From Blastocladiella emersonii ATCC 22665 (lineage: Eukaryota; Blastocladiomycota; Blastocladiomycetes; Blastocladiales; Blastocladiaceae), in assembly GCA_025594325.1 (NCBI GenBank), contig JANHCV010000006.1, positions 1,860,001-1,924,000 of the forward strand: a DNA stretch of 64,000 nt. The letters are read 5' to 3'. The notes beneath the pieces are model-generated. The model was not told where the DNA came from. It did no database searches and was given only the letters and a program-made list of their open reading frames with translations. Below are positions 1-10,813 of the stretch, piece after piece. Position numbers and translations under genes: made by a program. Position 1 is the first letter of the stretch; each line of letters begins with the position of its first letter.

Positions 1-1
1 G

Positions 2-3000
2 ATGTCGGTGCCCGCCGACAAGAAGAAAAAAATGAACAAAAAGAAGAAACAAAACATGAATGATAAGAAGACTAATGGAAAATCTGTTGCTGCGTACTTT
101 GGTGCACTTGTGCGTCTAGAGATGGCGCAGGACCACCAGCACCTCGGCGGGCTCCTCGCGCATCCAGGGCTCCGCACGGCGCCGATCCCGACGTTCATGA
201 TGCTCGACACGGGCGCGCCGGTTAACCTGATCAGCCGCAGGGTGGCCGAGCAGGCCGGGCTCGTGCCGAAGCGCCTAGCGCGTCGCATCGACCTCCGCGG
301 TGTCGTCGGTTCCGCGCCGGGCCAGCGCCAGTACATCTCGCATTACGTGCACGCGGCCGTGTCCGTCACGTCGCCCGAGTTCCTGCACGCGGCGGTCGCG
401 GGATCCCAAACCGTGTTCGCGGACGGCGTCGTGCCTCCCGGCGACGCGTCCAAGCAGAAGCGCGTGGTGGGAGACGCGGGTCGCGCCATCGACATTCCGT
501 GCCTTCATTGCTCGGTCGCGCGCTTCCTCGTCGTCGACTCTCCCGCGTTTCCGGTGATCATGGGACTCGAATGGATGGTCGCGAACGGCGCGAAGCCGGA
601 TCCGCGCTCGGCCACGGTCGCGATTGACGGCGCGTGCACTGGTCGCTGCGGGTGCCCGCCCGCCCAGCGCGTCACGGTGGCCACGGTCGCACCGCGCGTC
701 GACCTCGACCCGCTCGCGTGGGACGAGGCACACGGCCCGCCCGAGGCGCCAGATGACGCGGCGCCGAAGCGCGTGCTGCCCGCCAAGTACCTCAAGTGGG
801 CGCACGTCTTCGATGCCGCCGCGGCGTCCGCGCTCCCGCCGCACCGACCGTACGACTGCGAGATCGAGCTCGTCGAGGGCGCCAAGGTGCCGTTCCTGCC
901 CGTCTACGCCCTGTCGCAGCCCGAACTCGAGGAGCTGCGCAAGACCATCGACGAGAACCTCGCGCGCGGCTTCATCCGCCCATCGCGGTCGCCAGCCGGC
1001 GCGCCGATCATGTTCGTGCCCAAGAAGGACGGGTCGCGCCGCATGTGTGTGGACTACCGCCGCCTCAACGCGCTGACGGTCAAGAACCGCTACGCGCTGC
1101 CGCTCATCGCGGAGCTCATGAACCAAGTGCAGGGCGCGCGCATCTTCACCAAGTTCGACCTGCGCGGCGCGTACAACCTGGTCCGCATCCGCGAGGGCGA
1201 CGAGTGGAAGACGGCGTTCCGCACGCGCTACGGACATTATGAATGGATGGTGATGCCGTTCGGGCTGACCAACGCGCCGGCCGCGTTCCAGGCGTTTGTC
1301 AACGACGTGTTCCGCGACCTGCTCGACCGCCGCGGCGTTCTCGTGTACCTGGACGACATCCTCATCTTCAGCGAGGACCCCGAAGAGCACACGGCGCTCG
1401 TCAAGGAGGTGCTGCAGCGGCTCGCCGACAACAAGCTGTACGTCAAGCTCGAGAAGTGCGAATTCGACGTGACGCGCGTCGAGTACCTCGGCCACATCCT
1501 GACCACCGAGGGCGTCGAGATGGACCCGGCCAAGGTCCGCGCCGTGACCGAGTGGCCCGCGCCACGGACGGTCAAGGAGGTGCAGGCGTTCCTGGGCCTC
1601 GCCAACTACTACCGCCGCTTCATCCCCGAGTTCTCGGAACTGACCATCCCGCTCACCCGTCTTACGCAGAAGGACACGCCGTGGCGGTGGGGCGACACCG
1701 AGGCGGCGGCCTTTGCGGCCATCAAGACGCGGTTCGCGTCCGACCAGTTCCTCGCGCACCCCGACCCCTCAAAACAGTTCATTGTCGAGGCCGACGCGTC
1801 CAACTTCGCCATTGGGTGCGTCCTGTCGCAGGTCGACAACGAGGGCACGCTGCGGCCGGTCGCGTTCCACTCGCGCGCGCTCAAGGCGGCGGAGCTGAAT
1901 TATCCCATCTTGGATAAGGAGCTGCTCGCCATCAAGGTCGCGTTCGAGATCTGGCGCCACCACCTCGAGGGCGCGCAGCACCCGGTCGAGGTGTACACGG
2001 ACCACAAGAACCTCGAGCACTTTCGCACCATGACGGTCGAGTCGCAGCGGCACGCGCGGTGGGCACTGTTCCTCGAGCGGTTTTCGTTCCGGTTCACGTA
2101 CCGGCCCGGCGCAATCAACGGGCGCGCCGACGCGCTGTCGCGCCGCGCCGACTACGAGCTGTTTGACAACCCGATGCTCGGCCGCGCTGTCGTTCCCGCG
2201 TCGGCGCTCACGGTGGCCGCCACGGCCGCGGCCAGCGCGCCGCTCGTCGCGGGCACGCAGGGCGACGACGTGCTCGCCGCGATTCGGGACGGCCTGGCGG
2301 AGGACGAGCTCGCGCAGTCGATGCAGCGGAACTCGGGCAAGCACCCGTCGCTCACCATGGACCTCGACGGCTTCGTTTGGCGAGACGACCGGCTGTACGT
2401 ACCGTCAGGCGTCGCGCGCACCCGGGTGATCGAGGAGGCGCACGCGACGCGTGTAGCCGGTCATTTCGGCGTCCAGCGCACCATCGAGAAGGTGTCGCGC
2501 TCGTACTGGTGGCCCGGGATGCGCAAGGTGATCGAGCGGTTCGTCAAGTCGTGCCTCACCTGCGCGCGGGCCAAGGTGCCGCGCCACCGGCCTGACGGCG
2601 AGCTGCAGCCGCTGCCCACGCCGCCGCGGCCATGGTCGTCGATCTCCATGGACTTCATCACGGACCTGCCGCGCAGCAAGGGTCACACCTGCATCATGGT
2701 CGTCGTCGATCGGTTCTCCAAGATGACGCACTTCATCCCGCTCGCCGCGCTCCCAACGGCCGCCACGACCGCCGACGCCTTCATCGAGCACGTGGTGCGG
2801 CCGCACGGGCTGCCCGACGACATCGTCTCGGACCGCGGGTCGCAGTTCACGTCGCGGTTCTGGTCGGCCATGTGCGAGTCGCTTGAGATCAAGGCCAAGC
2901 TCTCGACGGCGTACCACCCGCAGACCGACGGGCAGACCGAGCGCATGAACCAGACCCTCGAGGTGTACCTGCGCATGTTCGCCAACGAGGACCAGTCGAA

Positions 3001-3724
3001 CTGGGCCGAGCTGCTGCGGTACGCCGAGATGGCCATCAACAACACGGTCAACGAGTCAACGGGCATGTCGCCGTTCAAGGCCAACTACGCGTTTGACCCG
3101 CGGCTCTCGGCCGCGCCAGTTCGGTCGGATCGGGTCCCGTCAGCCGCCGCGCTGGCCGAGCGCATTGCCGACGTCCAGGGCAAGCTGCGCGAGAAGGTCG
3201 AGCGCGCCAAGGAGCTGTACAAGAAGCACGCTGACCGCCGCTGCCGCGAGGGCCCCGACTACAAGGTCGGCGACATGGTGCTGCTGAGCACCAAGAACCT
3301 GCGCGTCAACGTGCCCAAGGCCAAGCTCGGGCCCAAGTACACGGAGCCGCTCAAGATCGTGCGCCTCATCCGGAAATCGGCCGTCGAGCTCGAGCTGCCG
3401 CCGACCATGGCGCGCGTCCATCCCGTGTTCCACGTCTCGCTCATCAAGCCGATCGACGAGCACGACGAGGAGGCGTTCCCGGGCCGCGCGCTGCCGCCGC
3501 CAACGCCGTACGCCGTCAACGGGCACGAGGAGTGGACGGTCGAGGCGATCCGCGACGCGCGCAAGGTCAGCCGCAGCGTCGAGTACCTGCTCAAGTGGCA
3601 CGGCTGCCCCGAGGACGACAACACCTGGGAACCGTACGCGAACCTCAAGCACCTCGAGCTGCTCGCCGAGTTCCACGCGCAGAACCCGTCAAAACCCGAC
3701 CCGCGGAGGGGGAAGGGGAGATAG
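2..3724 (+). mobile_element. Ty3/gypsy LTR retrotransposon Pol polyprotein with chromodomain (chromovirus), 5' end outside window
   Basis: Open reading frame of about 1240 residues encoding, in order: a retroviral-type aspartic protease (active-site DTGAP near residue 68), reverse transcriptase (about 320-500, catalytic YLDD near 449), RNase H (about 590-720, including DASNFAIG and YTDHKNLEHF), a zinc-binding HHCC module (about 814-855, CLTCARAK), the integrase core (MDFITDLP, SDRGSQF and HPQTDGQTERMNQ carrying the D, D and E residues), and a C-terminal chromodomain (about 1174-1228, EYLLKWHGCPEDDNTWEPY). The order protease-RT-RNaseH-integrase-chromodomain defines chromoviruses, whose chromodomain is thought to guide integration. 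There is no frameshift or internal stop, so the element looks recent. Gag and the 5' LTR are not seen and probably lie left of the window. The lysine-rich first 30 residues may not be the true Pol start. Confidence 0.95.
3705..3721 (+). other. Polypurine tract of the retrotransposon
   Basis: A 17-nt uninterrupted purine run (GGAGGGGGAAGGGGAGA) overlaps the last codons of the Pol frame and ends three bases before the putative LTR start (TGTCAC). This is the usual position of the plus-strand priming site of LTR retroelements. Confidence 0.7.
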
Positions 3725-3873
3725 TGTCACGGTTCAGTGATCCGACGGCTCGGGCTGGTGGCGCGGGCTGGTGGCGCAGTCCCTCATAAGCCGAGCGTTG
3801 CCCTCGCTCTCCCTCTCTCTTGTCATTCGTGATACAATCCTTCATTATCCGGCTAGTCATTCCTCGTGGCACA
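3725..3873 (+). repeat. Putative 3' LTR of the retrotransposon
   Basis: The segment starts with TGTCACGG directly after the Pol stop codon and polypurine tract, as expected for a 3' LTR. The right border is uncertain: an imperfect inverted terminus could be GTGGCACA ending at 3873 or GTGATACA ending at 3837, giving about 149 or 113 bp. Inside is a 13-bp tandem duplication (GGGCTGGTGGCGC, about 3749-3775). The 5' LTR is not in the window, so identity between LTRs cannot be used to fix the border. Confidence 0.5.
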
Positions 3874-3893
3874 AGACCCTCCCCCTCGGCACC

Positions 3894-5090
3894 TTACATC
3901 GATGGCCCACCGTGCTCGTCCGTCAGCGTGGCCTTGACAAGTTTCGCCAATGCGGTCGTGTTCAGAAGACCCAGCGCGTCAAACCGAGCAAAGACGTGCA
4001 TATCAAGTTGTCTCGAAGACATGTCAAGCGCGAGAGCAAATTGGTCCACATCGCTTTCCTCCACCCCAACTTCGACCAAACGCGGTTCGAGCTCGATGAG
4101 CTTGAGGAGAACAGCTGGGGAGTCAGCCAGATGGGCAAAGATGTGCTCCTCCTTGATAATAATTCGTTCGTCCGTCCAAGACTCGCGAACGAGCCACTGG
4201 AGGACCTGAGCAGTATCAGAGATACCCTTGTTATCAAGCTTGTACTCGAATATAGATCGAAAGAGCTCCTTGCCAGCATCGTCGTTTTTGAAAACGGTGG
4301 CTATCCAGTCAAGCTTGAGGCCATTCGCAGGAAGATCGCGTAAAACATGCAGGGTCGGCAGGTGCCAGCTGAAGACCGAGTACAGGCCGCAAAACTCGAC
4401 AAACGTGGTCGTTGTCAGCCCCATGCTGTTTGGCGGGAATGATACGTGATCCACCATCAAATCAAACGAATGCCTCGTGAGCACGGCCCAAAACCCCAGC
4501 GAATACTTGAGCTGGAAGAAGTCGGGAATTTGCCGCATCGTTGCCGCCAAGAGCTGGGACAGCGACTGTGGATCGAGGCGAACCATAGCGTGGACGAGAA
4601 GCTGAATGAGCTTCCGGAGAGGCAAGCTCGCTTCCGAGCCATCGACAATCGAGTCCTTGAGCGTGGCGGCAAAGGTCTCCAAATCGGTTGCCCGATTGAG
4701 GAAAACTCGCGACGCCGCTGGCAGAATGTGATCGTGAAGTGCGAAGTAGAGCGAAAAGGCATAATTGTATCCGGGTTCTCCGGGTGCGACACGACGGTTT
4801 TGGCGCGCGTAGTCGTACTCGAGGAGCGCTCCGCTGTCAGATGGCCAATAGCACAGATAGTACTCGCGGACCCATCCGGGTGAAGGCGGCCCGTAATCAA
4901 GGATACGGCTGACCCAGATACGTTTCACGAGCGGAGATTGCGCAACGGCATGAAGATCGCGAGTCGCCGATCCGATGACGGTTTGAGGGCGAGCGAGCTG
5001 CAGGATCTGGGCAAGTATCTCGGCGGGGACCATAGAGAAGCCGCTGTGCTGATCGCGTTGCAGCGAGTCTATTTCATTAGTTTCGTTCAT
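3894..5090 (-). CDS. F-box-like protein, function unknown
   Basis: Single-exon gene for 398 residues. After a short acidic N-terminus comes VPAEILAQILQLARPQ followed by LVKRIWVSRIL (about residues 20-65), which has the hydrophobic pattern of a degenerate F-box. The rest is predicted helical with Leu-rich segments and no recognised repeat or catalytic motif. F-box proteins usually recruit substrates to SCF ubiquitin ligases; here that is inference. The gene is visibly less GC-rich than its neighbours and has no intron, unlike most genes in the window. Its stop codon lies only 21-57 bp from the putative LTR border of the retrotransposon, so the insertion may have replaced its 3' UTR or altered its C-terminus. 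Confidence 0.6.
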   Translation of the reverse strand: MNETNEIDSLQRDQHSGFSMVPAEILAQILQLARPQTVIGSATRDLHAVAQSPLVKRIWVSRILDYGPPSPGWVREYYLCYWPSDSGALLEYDYARQNRRVAPGEPGYNYAFSLYFALHDHILPAASRVFLNRATDLETFAATLKDSIVDGSEASLPLRKLIQLLVHAMVRLDPQSLSQLLAATMRQIPDFFQLKYSLGFWAVLTRHSFDLMVDHVSFPPNSMGLTTTTFVEFCGLYSVFSWHLPTLHVLRDLPANGLKLDWIATVFKNDDAGKELFRSIFEYKLDNKGISDTAQVLQWLVRESWTDERIIIKEEHIFAHLADSPAVLLKLIELEPRLVEVGVEESDVDQFALALDMSSRQLDMHVFARFDALGLLNTTALAKLVKATLTDEHGGPSM

Positions 5091-5325
5091 GGTTCATGGA
5101 TCGTGCGAGCTGAGCGGAGAGCAAACAATTATTTGCCGCGATCAAAGTATGCTGCCACGCACGTGAGTGGCGCAACGCGGCCTTCGCGGGCAGTGCGACC
5201 TCCCATTCAGCGGCTCGCTGACGCGCGGGCAATGACGATTACCCTGACACCATTTAAGATAAGAGCTCATTCGCAAAGTGTACACCCCAGTGTAGATATA
5301 TTCCGCGCCGTTCCCGCGCCGGCCA

Positions 5326-8300
5326 TCAGCTCTCCTCCTCTGGCGCCGTGTGCAGCGTGAGCCCGCCCGACTCGAGGAACCTGTTGATTTCGCCGAGCTC
5401 CTTGAGCATGGGCTGCGGGATGAGGTAGAGCAGAGTGGTGAGGGCGCGGGCCTCGCGCTGCAGCTTGCGGATCGCGAGCACAACGTACGCGGCGAGGCAC
5501 GCGCACGTTGCGAGGACGAGCGCGACGAACGTGAGGATGCACAGCGCCTGGCTCTGCGTGACGCGCTGGTTGAGCACGCCCTGGATCGCGCCGTCGACCA
5601 GACTGAGCCGCGCCGCAACGTCGTCGGTCAGCGTCATGAGCAGCAGCCACTTGCGGTACGCCTGGCTCGACGTGTCGCTCGCGTTGGTCGACGACAGGGC
5701 CATCAGGTCAACCACTTCGGACGCCACGTCGAGCATGCGCGACACCTCCGAGTTGAGCGGGAGACTCGCGATTGAGCGCGTGAAGTCAATGTCGGGTCGG
5801 TCGATGACGCCGTTGCAGCTGCTCGGCAGGGAGCAGTCGCGCGGAAGGATGGTGAACTCGGGAAGGAGCTGGTTCAGACCAGATGAGGAGGCGATGAGGC
5901 GGTTGTGCAAGTTTCCAATGTCGAGGATCGCGCCGCGAGCGTTACGAATCGTCGAGACTATTCACGGGCACAGGTCAGCGGAGAGCATCAACGAGGACGA
6001 CGGCAGAGGTAGTGGTGCGTACCCACGGAGAAGGTCATGTCGGGCGAGATGAACTCGCGCGTGTAGATGCGCAGCGTCGACGTGAAGAACCGACGATCTA
6101 CAGACGCGCGTGCGAGTGAGTGGGACACGATCATCAGCAAGGTCGCCCATAAGCGACGAGCGCGTACCGTTCGATGCGACCATGGTCTCCATAGTCGCCT
6201 GGAGCTGGATCGCCTGCAGCGTCATGGTGAACATGGCGATGGCGATCCCGGCGACAAGCACGAGCCAGCCCGCGAGCGCGATGCGGTACTTGGACTCGCG
6301 GCCACGGCCGAGCTTGCCGCCGCTGCTGCTATCGCCCGACCCGGCCGTCGTGGTCTTCATGTCCTTGTCAATCGACTCCGAGTCCTCGTTCTCGGTGACC
6401 TCGCGGAACGACTCGATCTCCTCCTCGACCTGCGTGAGGAGATTCGACGCGTTGCGCTTGGGGATGCCGAGGAGAAGGCGATGGACGCGGAGCTCGCCCG
6501 AGAAGTAGACGCGGAGAATCTACACGAGAGGGAGAGTGAGATTGTGCGGGTCATGCCACCCTTCGGGAAATGTACGCACCGCCCAGTAGTTGTAAACGAA
6601 GGTCGCGACGAGGAAGATCAGAGAGCAGGCCATGGCGACCATGATGACCGTGAGGTTCTGCGCGACGAGACGCCCGTAAGCTGCAACTCCTGCCTTTGGC
6701 ACGGCGTGAAGCGATAAGAGCAGGTTGGAAAGATTATCGGTCAGGAACCCTGGGAGACGTTTCGATGTGTCAGTAGTGATCGCGCTGTGAGAGGGAGCGA
6801 GATCGTAAGGCGTACACAGTTCGTTGACGGCGGCGAAGCTGGTCGCGTTGAGCGCGGCATATGGGTACGAGACAGCGAGGGTGCCGGCCTGCGCGACCGC
6901 CGTCACCGTGTCGATGGACGTCATGTCGAGCGCGACGTAGTTAGTCACGCCGGCCGTGAGCCGCGCGCCGTAGTAGCGGAGCAGCGTGTCGGTCGAGGTC
7001 GCGCTGCCGACGAGGATGGGCAGGTAGAGCTCGAGCAGGTCCTTGAGCGCCGTCGCGACAGCCGCGCGCGCTGCCGTGAACTGCGCCTGGTCGCGGATGA
7101 GGTTGGCGTAGACGATCAGGCGGATATTCTCGACGATGGAAGAGGCCGTGCGGCGCGAGTTCCTCGCCGTGAAAAAGGTGATGTTGAGGGCGTCGCTCGT
7201 CGAGGAGAAGAACTGGATGCACAGGATGAACCCGACGATGCACGCGGCGAGGAACAGCCCGTTGAGCATGGTGAGCGTCCACACGCCGTTGAGCGGGCGC
7301 GCGACGCGGTCCGTGAGAACCCGGCGCAGCTGCGCCTTCTGCCGCTGCACGCGCGACGCCGACGTGCCCGAGGTCTGCGACGCCGGGTGCGCCGTCGACA
7401 TGCGGAGCTGAACCATGTCGGGCGACAGCGGCGAGTGGTCGTTGCCGTTGGTGTTGGCGCTGGCGGGGAAGGTACCGGACTTGCCGCCCGCCGCGCCCGA
7501 GAAGAGGACCTGCGCGTGGGGCTCGCGATCCTGGTCACGGTCAGTGTCGATCTGGTCGCGGTCCTGGGCGTCGGACGCGACCGACATGGAGTCGGCCTCA
7601 CTCTCCCGGCGGCTCGGCGGGAGTATGAGCGCGGCCGTCGCCTTGATCGAGTCCATGTGGCCGGGGCCGCCGCCGTTCATGGGCCGACCGCGCGAGCCCG
7701 ACGCCTGCGGCGAGTTGGCGGTCCGCGCGCGAGATTCCTGGGCCTCGACTACAGTACGTGACTCGAACGTCAGCAACAATGTCAAAGCGCTCTACGAGCT
7801 GACGTACCTTCATCAGCGACCTCGAGGACCTGTGCAGCCTTGTTCGGGTCGGCGTCGACGGATGCGAGGAACTGGGCGTAGGCGCGGAGCAGGGTCTTGT
7901 CGCGGGGCATGCGCTCGATCATCTGCGTGTAGAGCAGGCGGCCGCGGGCCTGGAACTTGGCGAACCGCGAGATGAGCTTGGCGAGGCGGGCGGCCGGGGC
8001 GCCGGTGCGGATCGCCTCCCAGATGTCGCGGATCGCGTACTGCGCCTGCAGGTGCTGGACGCGGACCTCGATCGACAAACTCTCGGACGCGGCCGTGTCG
8101 AGAACGCGGTCCCCGCGCTCGTGCGTCGCGCGCTCGCGGACGTACAGGGCGTACTTGATGTCAACCGGAACGCTGCCGTGGCGGCCGCCCTGCAGCTCGG
8201 CGATGAGCTTGGTCGCGGCACGCTCGCCCTCCTCGCCGTAGTAGGCGCCCAGGTACGCGGCCGACAGGAGCAGCAGGAGCGGGTCCTTGGGGAACTCGAG

Positions 8301-10225
8301 CAGGCCTCGCTCGAGCAGCTGCAGCCCGAGGGCGATCTTCTTGGGCGTCGGGTTCTTTTCGCGAATGAATCGGATGCCTACACACGTTTCGATGTGTGTC
8401 AGTGTGGTCCTCGTGCTACGGAACGAAGTCGGGCGGGACGTACACATCTCGACCTGCAGGGGCGAGTCAAACACGCGGGTGCGGCGCTTGGGCTGGCGCT
8501 CCTTGATGGCGTTGAGCGCGTCCATGGACGACCCCTTGAGCATGCCCATGAGGACGCGGTCGGCCTCGCTGTGCTGGAACTGGTCCATGACGGCGAGCCG
8601 GAAGCTCGACTGGCGGACGAGCGGCTGCGCGGGCGCGTTGAGCAGGGCAAAGTTGGATGCGAGTGCGGTCGTCGTAGACCCGTCGACGGACGCGCGGCGG
8701 CGGCCCGAGGGCACCGCGCGCGGCACCGTGTCGACGTGCGGGACCAGATCGAACGTGTCGTTGGACCCGGCCACGTCCGTCACCACGGTCCGCAGCGGCG
8801 ACCGGCCGTGCGGGTTCGGGAGCGAGTCGTTCGTCTTGGTCGCGGGGCCGGCGGGTGGCGCCGCGCCGCCGGCTTGGGCTGGCTGCGCCGGTGCCGCGGA
8901 CGACGGGGCGGCGGCGGCCGCGTGCTGCTGGTGCGGCGGGTTGAGCGATGCGCGCCGGGTCATTGCGGGCGGCGTGGTCGACGACTGGCCGCCATGCGAC
9001 GATTGGCCGCCGTGCGAGTCGACGCCGCTGACGCCGCCGACACTGACACCCTCGTTCTCCTCGCGCGTGATGCGGTGCCACGAGTGGACGATGTGGTTGA
9101 GGAACCGGCGCTCGTAGTACCGGCACGCGGCGGCGCCGGCGGCGTAGGTCGCGGCGGACACGATGACGAGGATCGGCCACGCCTCGTTGTCCACGGCGAC
9201 GACGCGGATGATGCCCGCGGCGACAAGCGTCGATGCCGCGGCAATCGCGGACGCGCACCGGAACGTGTTGACGGTCGGCTCGTAGTAGGGCTGGGTGACG
9301 AGGGTGCGGAGCGCGAGGTGGCCCGTTGCGCCCACCATGAAGAGCAGGCTGAGCCAGGTCGCGGTCGGGCTCACGGTGAGGGCGAACACGTCCAGGATCA
9401 CAAACGACAGGCGCAAGCCGGCAGCCAGTGTGCTGGTGCCCGAGTGGGCCTGGGCGAGCGGGTACACGGACGTCGGGCTCGTGTCGATGAGCACAATGGA
9501 CGCGCCGAGCATGGTCGGGACGAATACGATGAGTGCGAGGCAGTTGAGCACGAGCAGCGGGGTGTGGACCGAGGCCACGCACGAGATGTTGTAGGGCGTC
9601 AGCGTGCCCGCGATACAGCGGATACCCGAGAAGAGGACGTAGAGGATGGGCATGGCGAGGACCGACGTGGTCGCGAACAGGACCCCGCGGAGCACCCGCA
9701 CGGCGGCGGGCGGAACACGGGCCTGGACATGGAGCATGACGCCGAGCAGCGCCGCGGCGAAGGCCGGGGTGAACACGAGGACGAGAGCTACAAGGGAAAG
9801 GGAACGTTGAGTGGTCAGTTTGACACACGCCCGGGTCGCGGGCAGATCCGCGTACCGATAGTGTTCGCGACAACGAACGTCGAGTAGTCGACGAACGCGA
9901 AGCGGATGGGCTGGAGCACCGAGGCCGCAATGAACGGCAGACTGGGCAGGATCTGCGCGTTGAAGGCGAACCCGAGCCACATGATCTCCTCGACGAGGGT
10001 GGCGAGCCAGACGAACCAGCGCGGGGGCTCGCGCGCGCGCATGGTCGCGTACGCGACCGAGAAGACGGCGCGCTCGGCGGGCGACATGGGCATGGCGCGG
10101 CGCAGCGGGTGGTTGTTGCCGTCGCGGCGCGTGCCGGCCGACGCCGACGACGGCATGGGACCGGCACCGGCGCCGGCGCCGTGGCCGTGGCCGTGGCTGT
10201 CGGCGGGTCCGCTTGCCCGTTGCAT
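5326..10225 (-). CDS. TmcB (tiny macrocysts)-like multispanning membrane protein with TPR-like region
   Basis: Eight exons: 10225-9856, 9787-8444, 8377-7808, 7748-6816, 6749-6580, 6519-6168, 6097-6023, 5957-5326 (1481 residues). The N-terminal 300 residues hold many hydrophobic helices. A Ser/Gly/Pro-rich linker follows, then a helical repeat region (about 571-765) with the ERMPRDKTLLRAYAQFL and DPNKAAQVLE signature of the TmcB/TmcC TPR domain. The C-terminal half has about four membrane helices (near 910-935, 1103-1129, 1206-1230, 1404-1430). In Dictyostelium the Tmc proteins are linked to cell fusion and sexual development; relatives are widespread in zoosporic fungi, but the biochemical role is unknown. 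Several introns have lengths divisible by three and are therefore invisible as frame breaks. The 6750-6815 intron uses a CAG acceptor and is the least certain. Confidence 0.85.
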
Positions 10226-10813
10226 GGTACGGTGCGGTGGGTGGGTGTGCGAAGTGGTATGCTTGAGGCCGGTCGGTTGCTGCGAGTCGCTCCGATCACC
10301 CTCGTACGAGAGAGGCAGGCCACTGGATCTCGAACCGCGAGATTAGGGACGCGTGCCGGGCACAGCGCGCGCGGGGACCCAAGCAGACGCGCCTTTCCCT
10401 TCCCGACGCGGTGGGAACGCGCGCACGCGCGGGTCGGCTCGCTTCTGACGCCGGCTGCCTCCCGCCCCCTGCCCCCGCCGCGGCGTGCAGACATGGGCGT
10501 GGAAATAACGGGTGCGCCGTGACGGAACATGCGTCATCGTCTCCCGCGCGACGCGTCGCGTCTCGAGTTGGGCGCCGCGCACGTGCGTGGCGCAACGCGT
10601 TTTTCTCTGCCCATCGGCGCAGCTTCTCGTCTGTCCCGATTCAGTGCGCCGCCAGTCGGTGGAGACGCGTCGGGGAGACACTCCGCGGAGTCGAGACGAG
10701 ACGTCGGCGAAAAAAACGAACGCTGGATATATTCCCCCTTCGCGAGGTGGGTTGCATGGCAAAAGCGGACGGATCACACACTCCAAAACAAACGCAAAGC
10801 AAATCAAAGCAAA
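10226..10813. promoter_or_regulatory. Intergenic region: TmcB-like promoter and cyclin 3' end
   Basis: 588 bp with no supported gene. It should contain the promoter of the leftward TmcB-like gene and the 3' UTR of the leftward cyclin gene. At 10549-10567 is ACGCGTCGCGTCTCGAG, containing an ACGCGT hexamer. It resembles elements upstream of the CNG channel and of the second 7TM gene. Confidence 0.4.

Noticed and set aside
8052-9887. 611-codon plus-strand open frame
   Set aside because: It is antisense to the well-supported TmcB-like exons, has Arg/Gly/Asp-rich composition and no domain. It is a typical GC-driven shadow frame.
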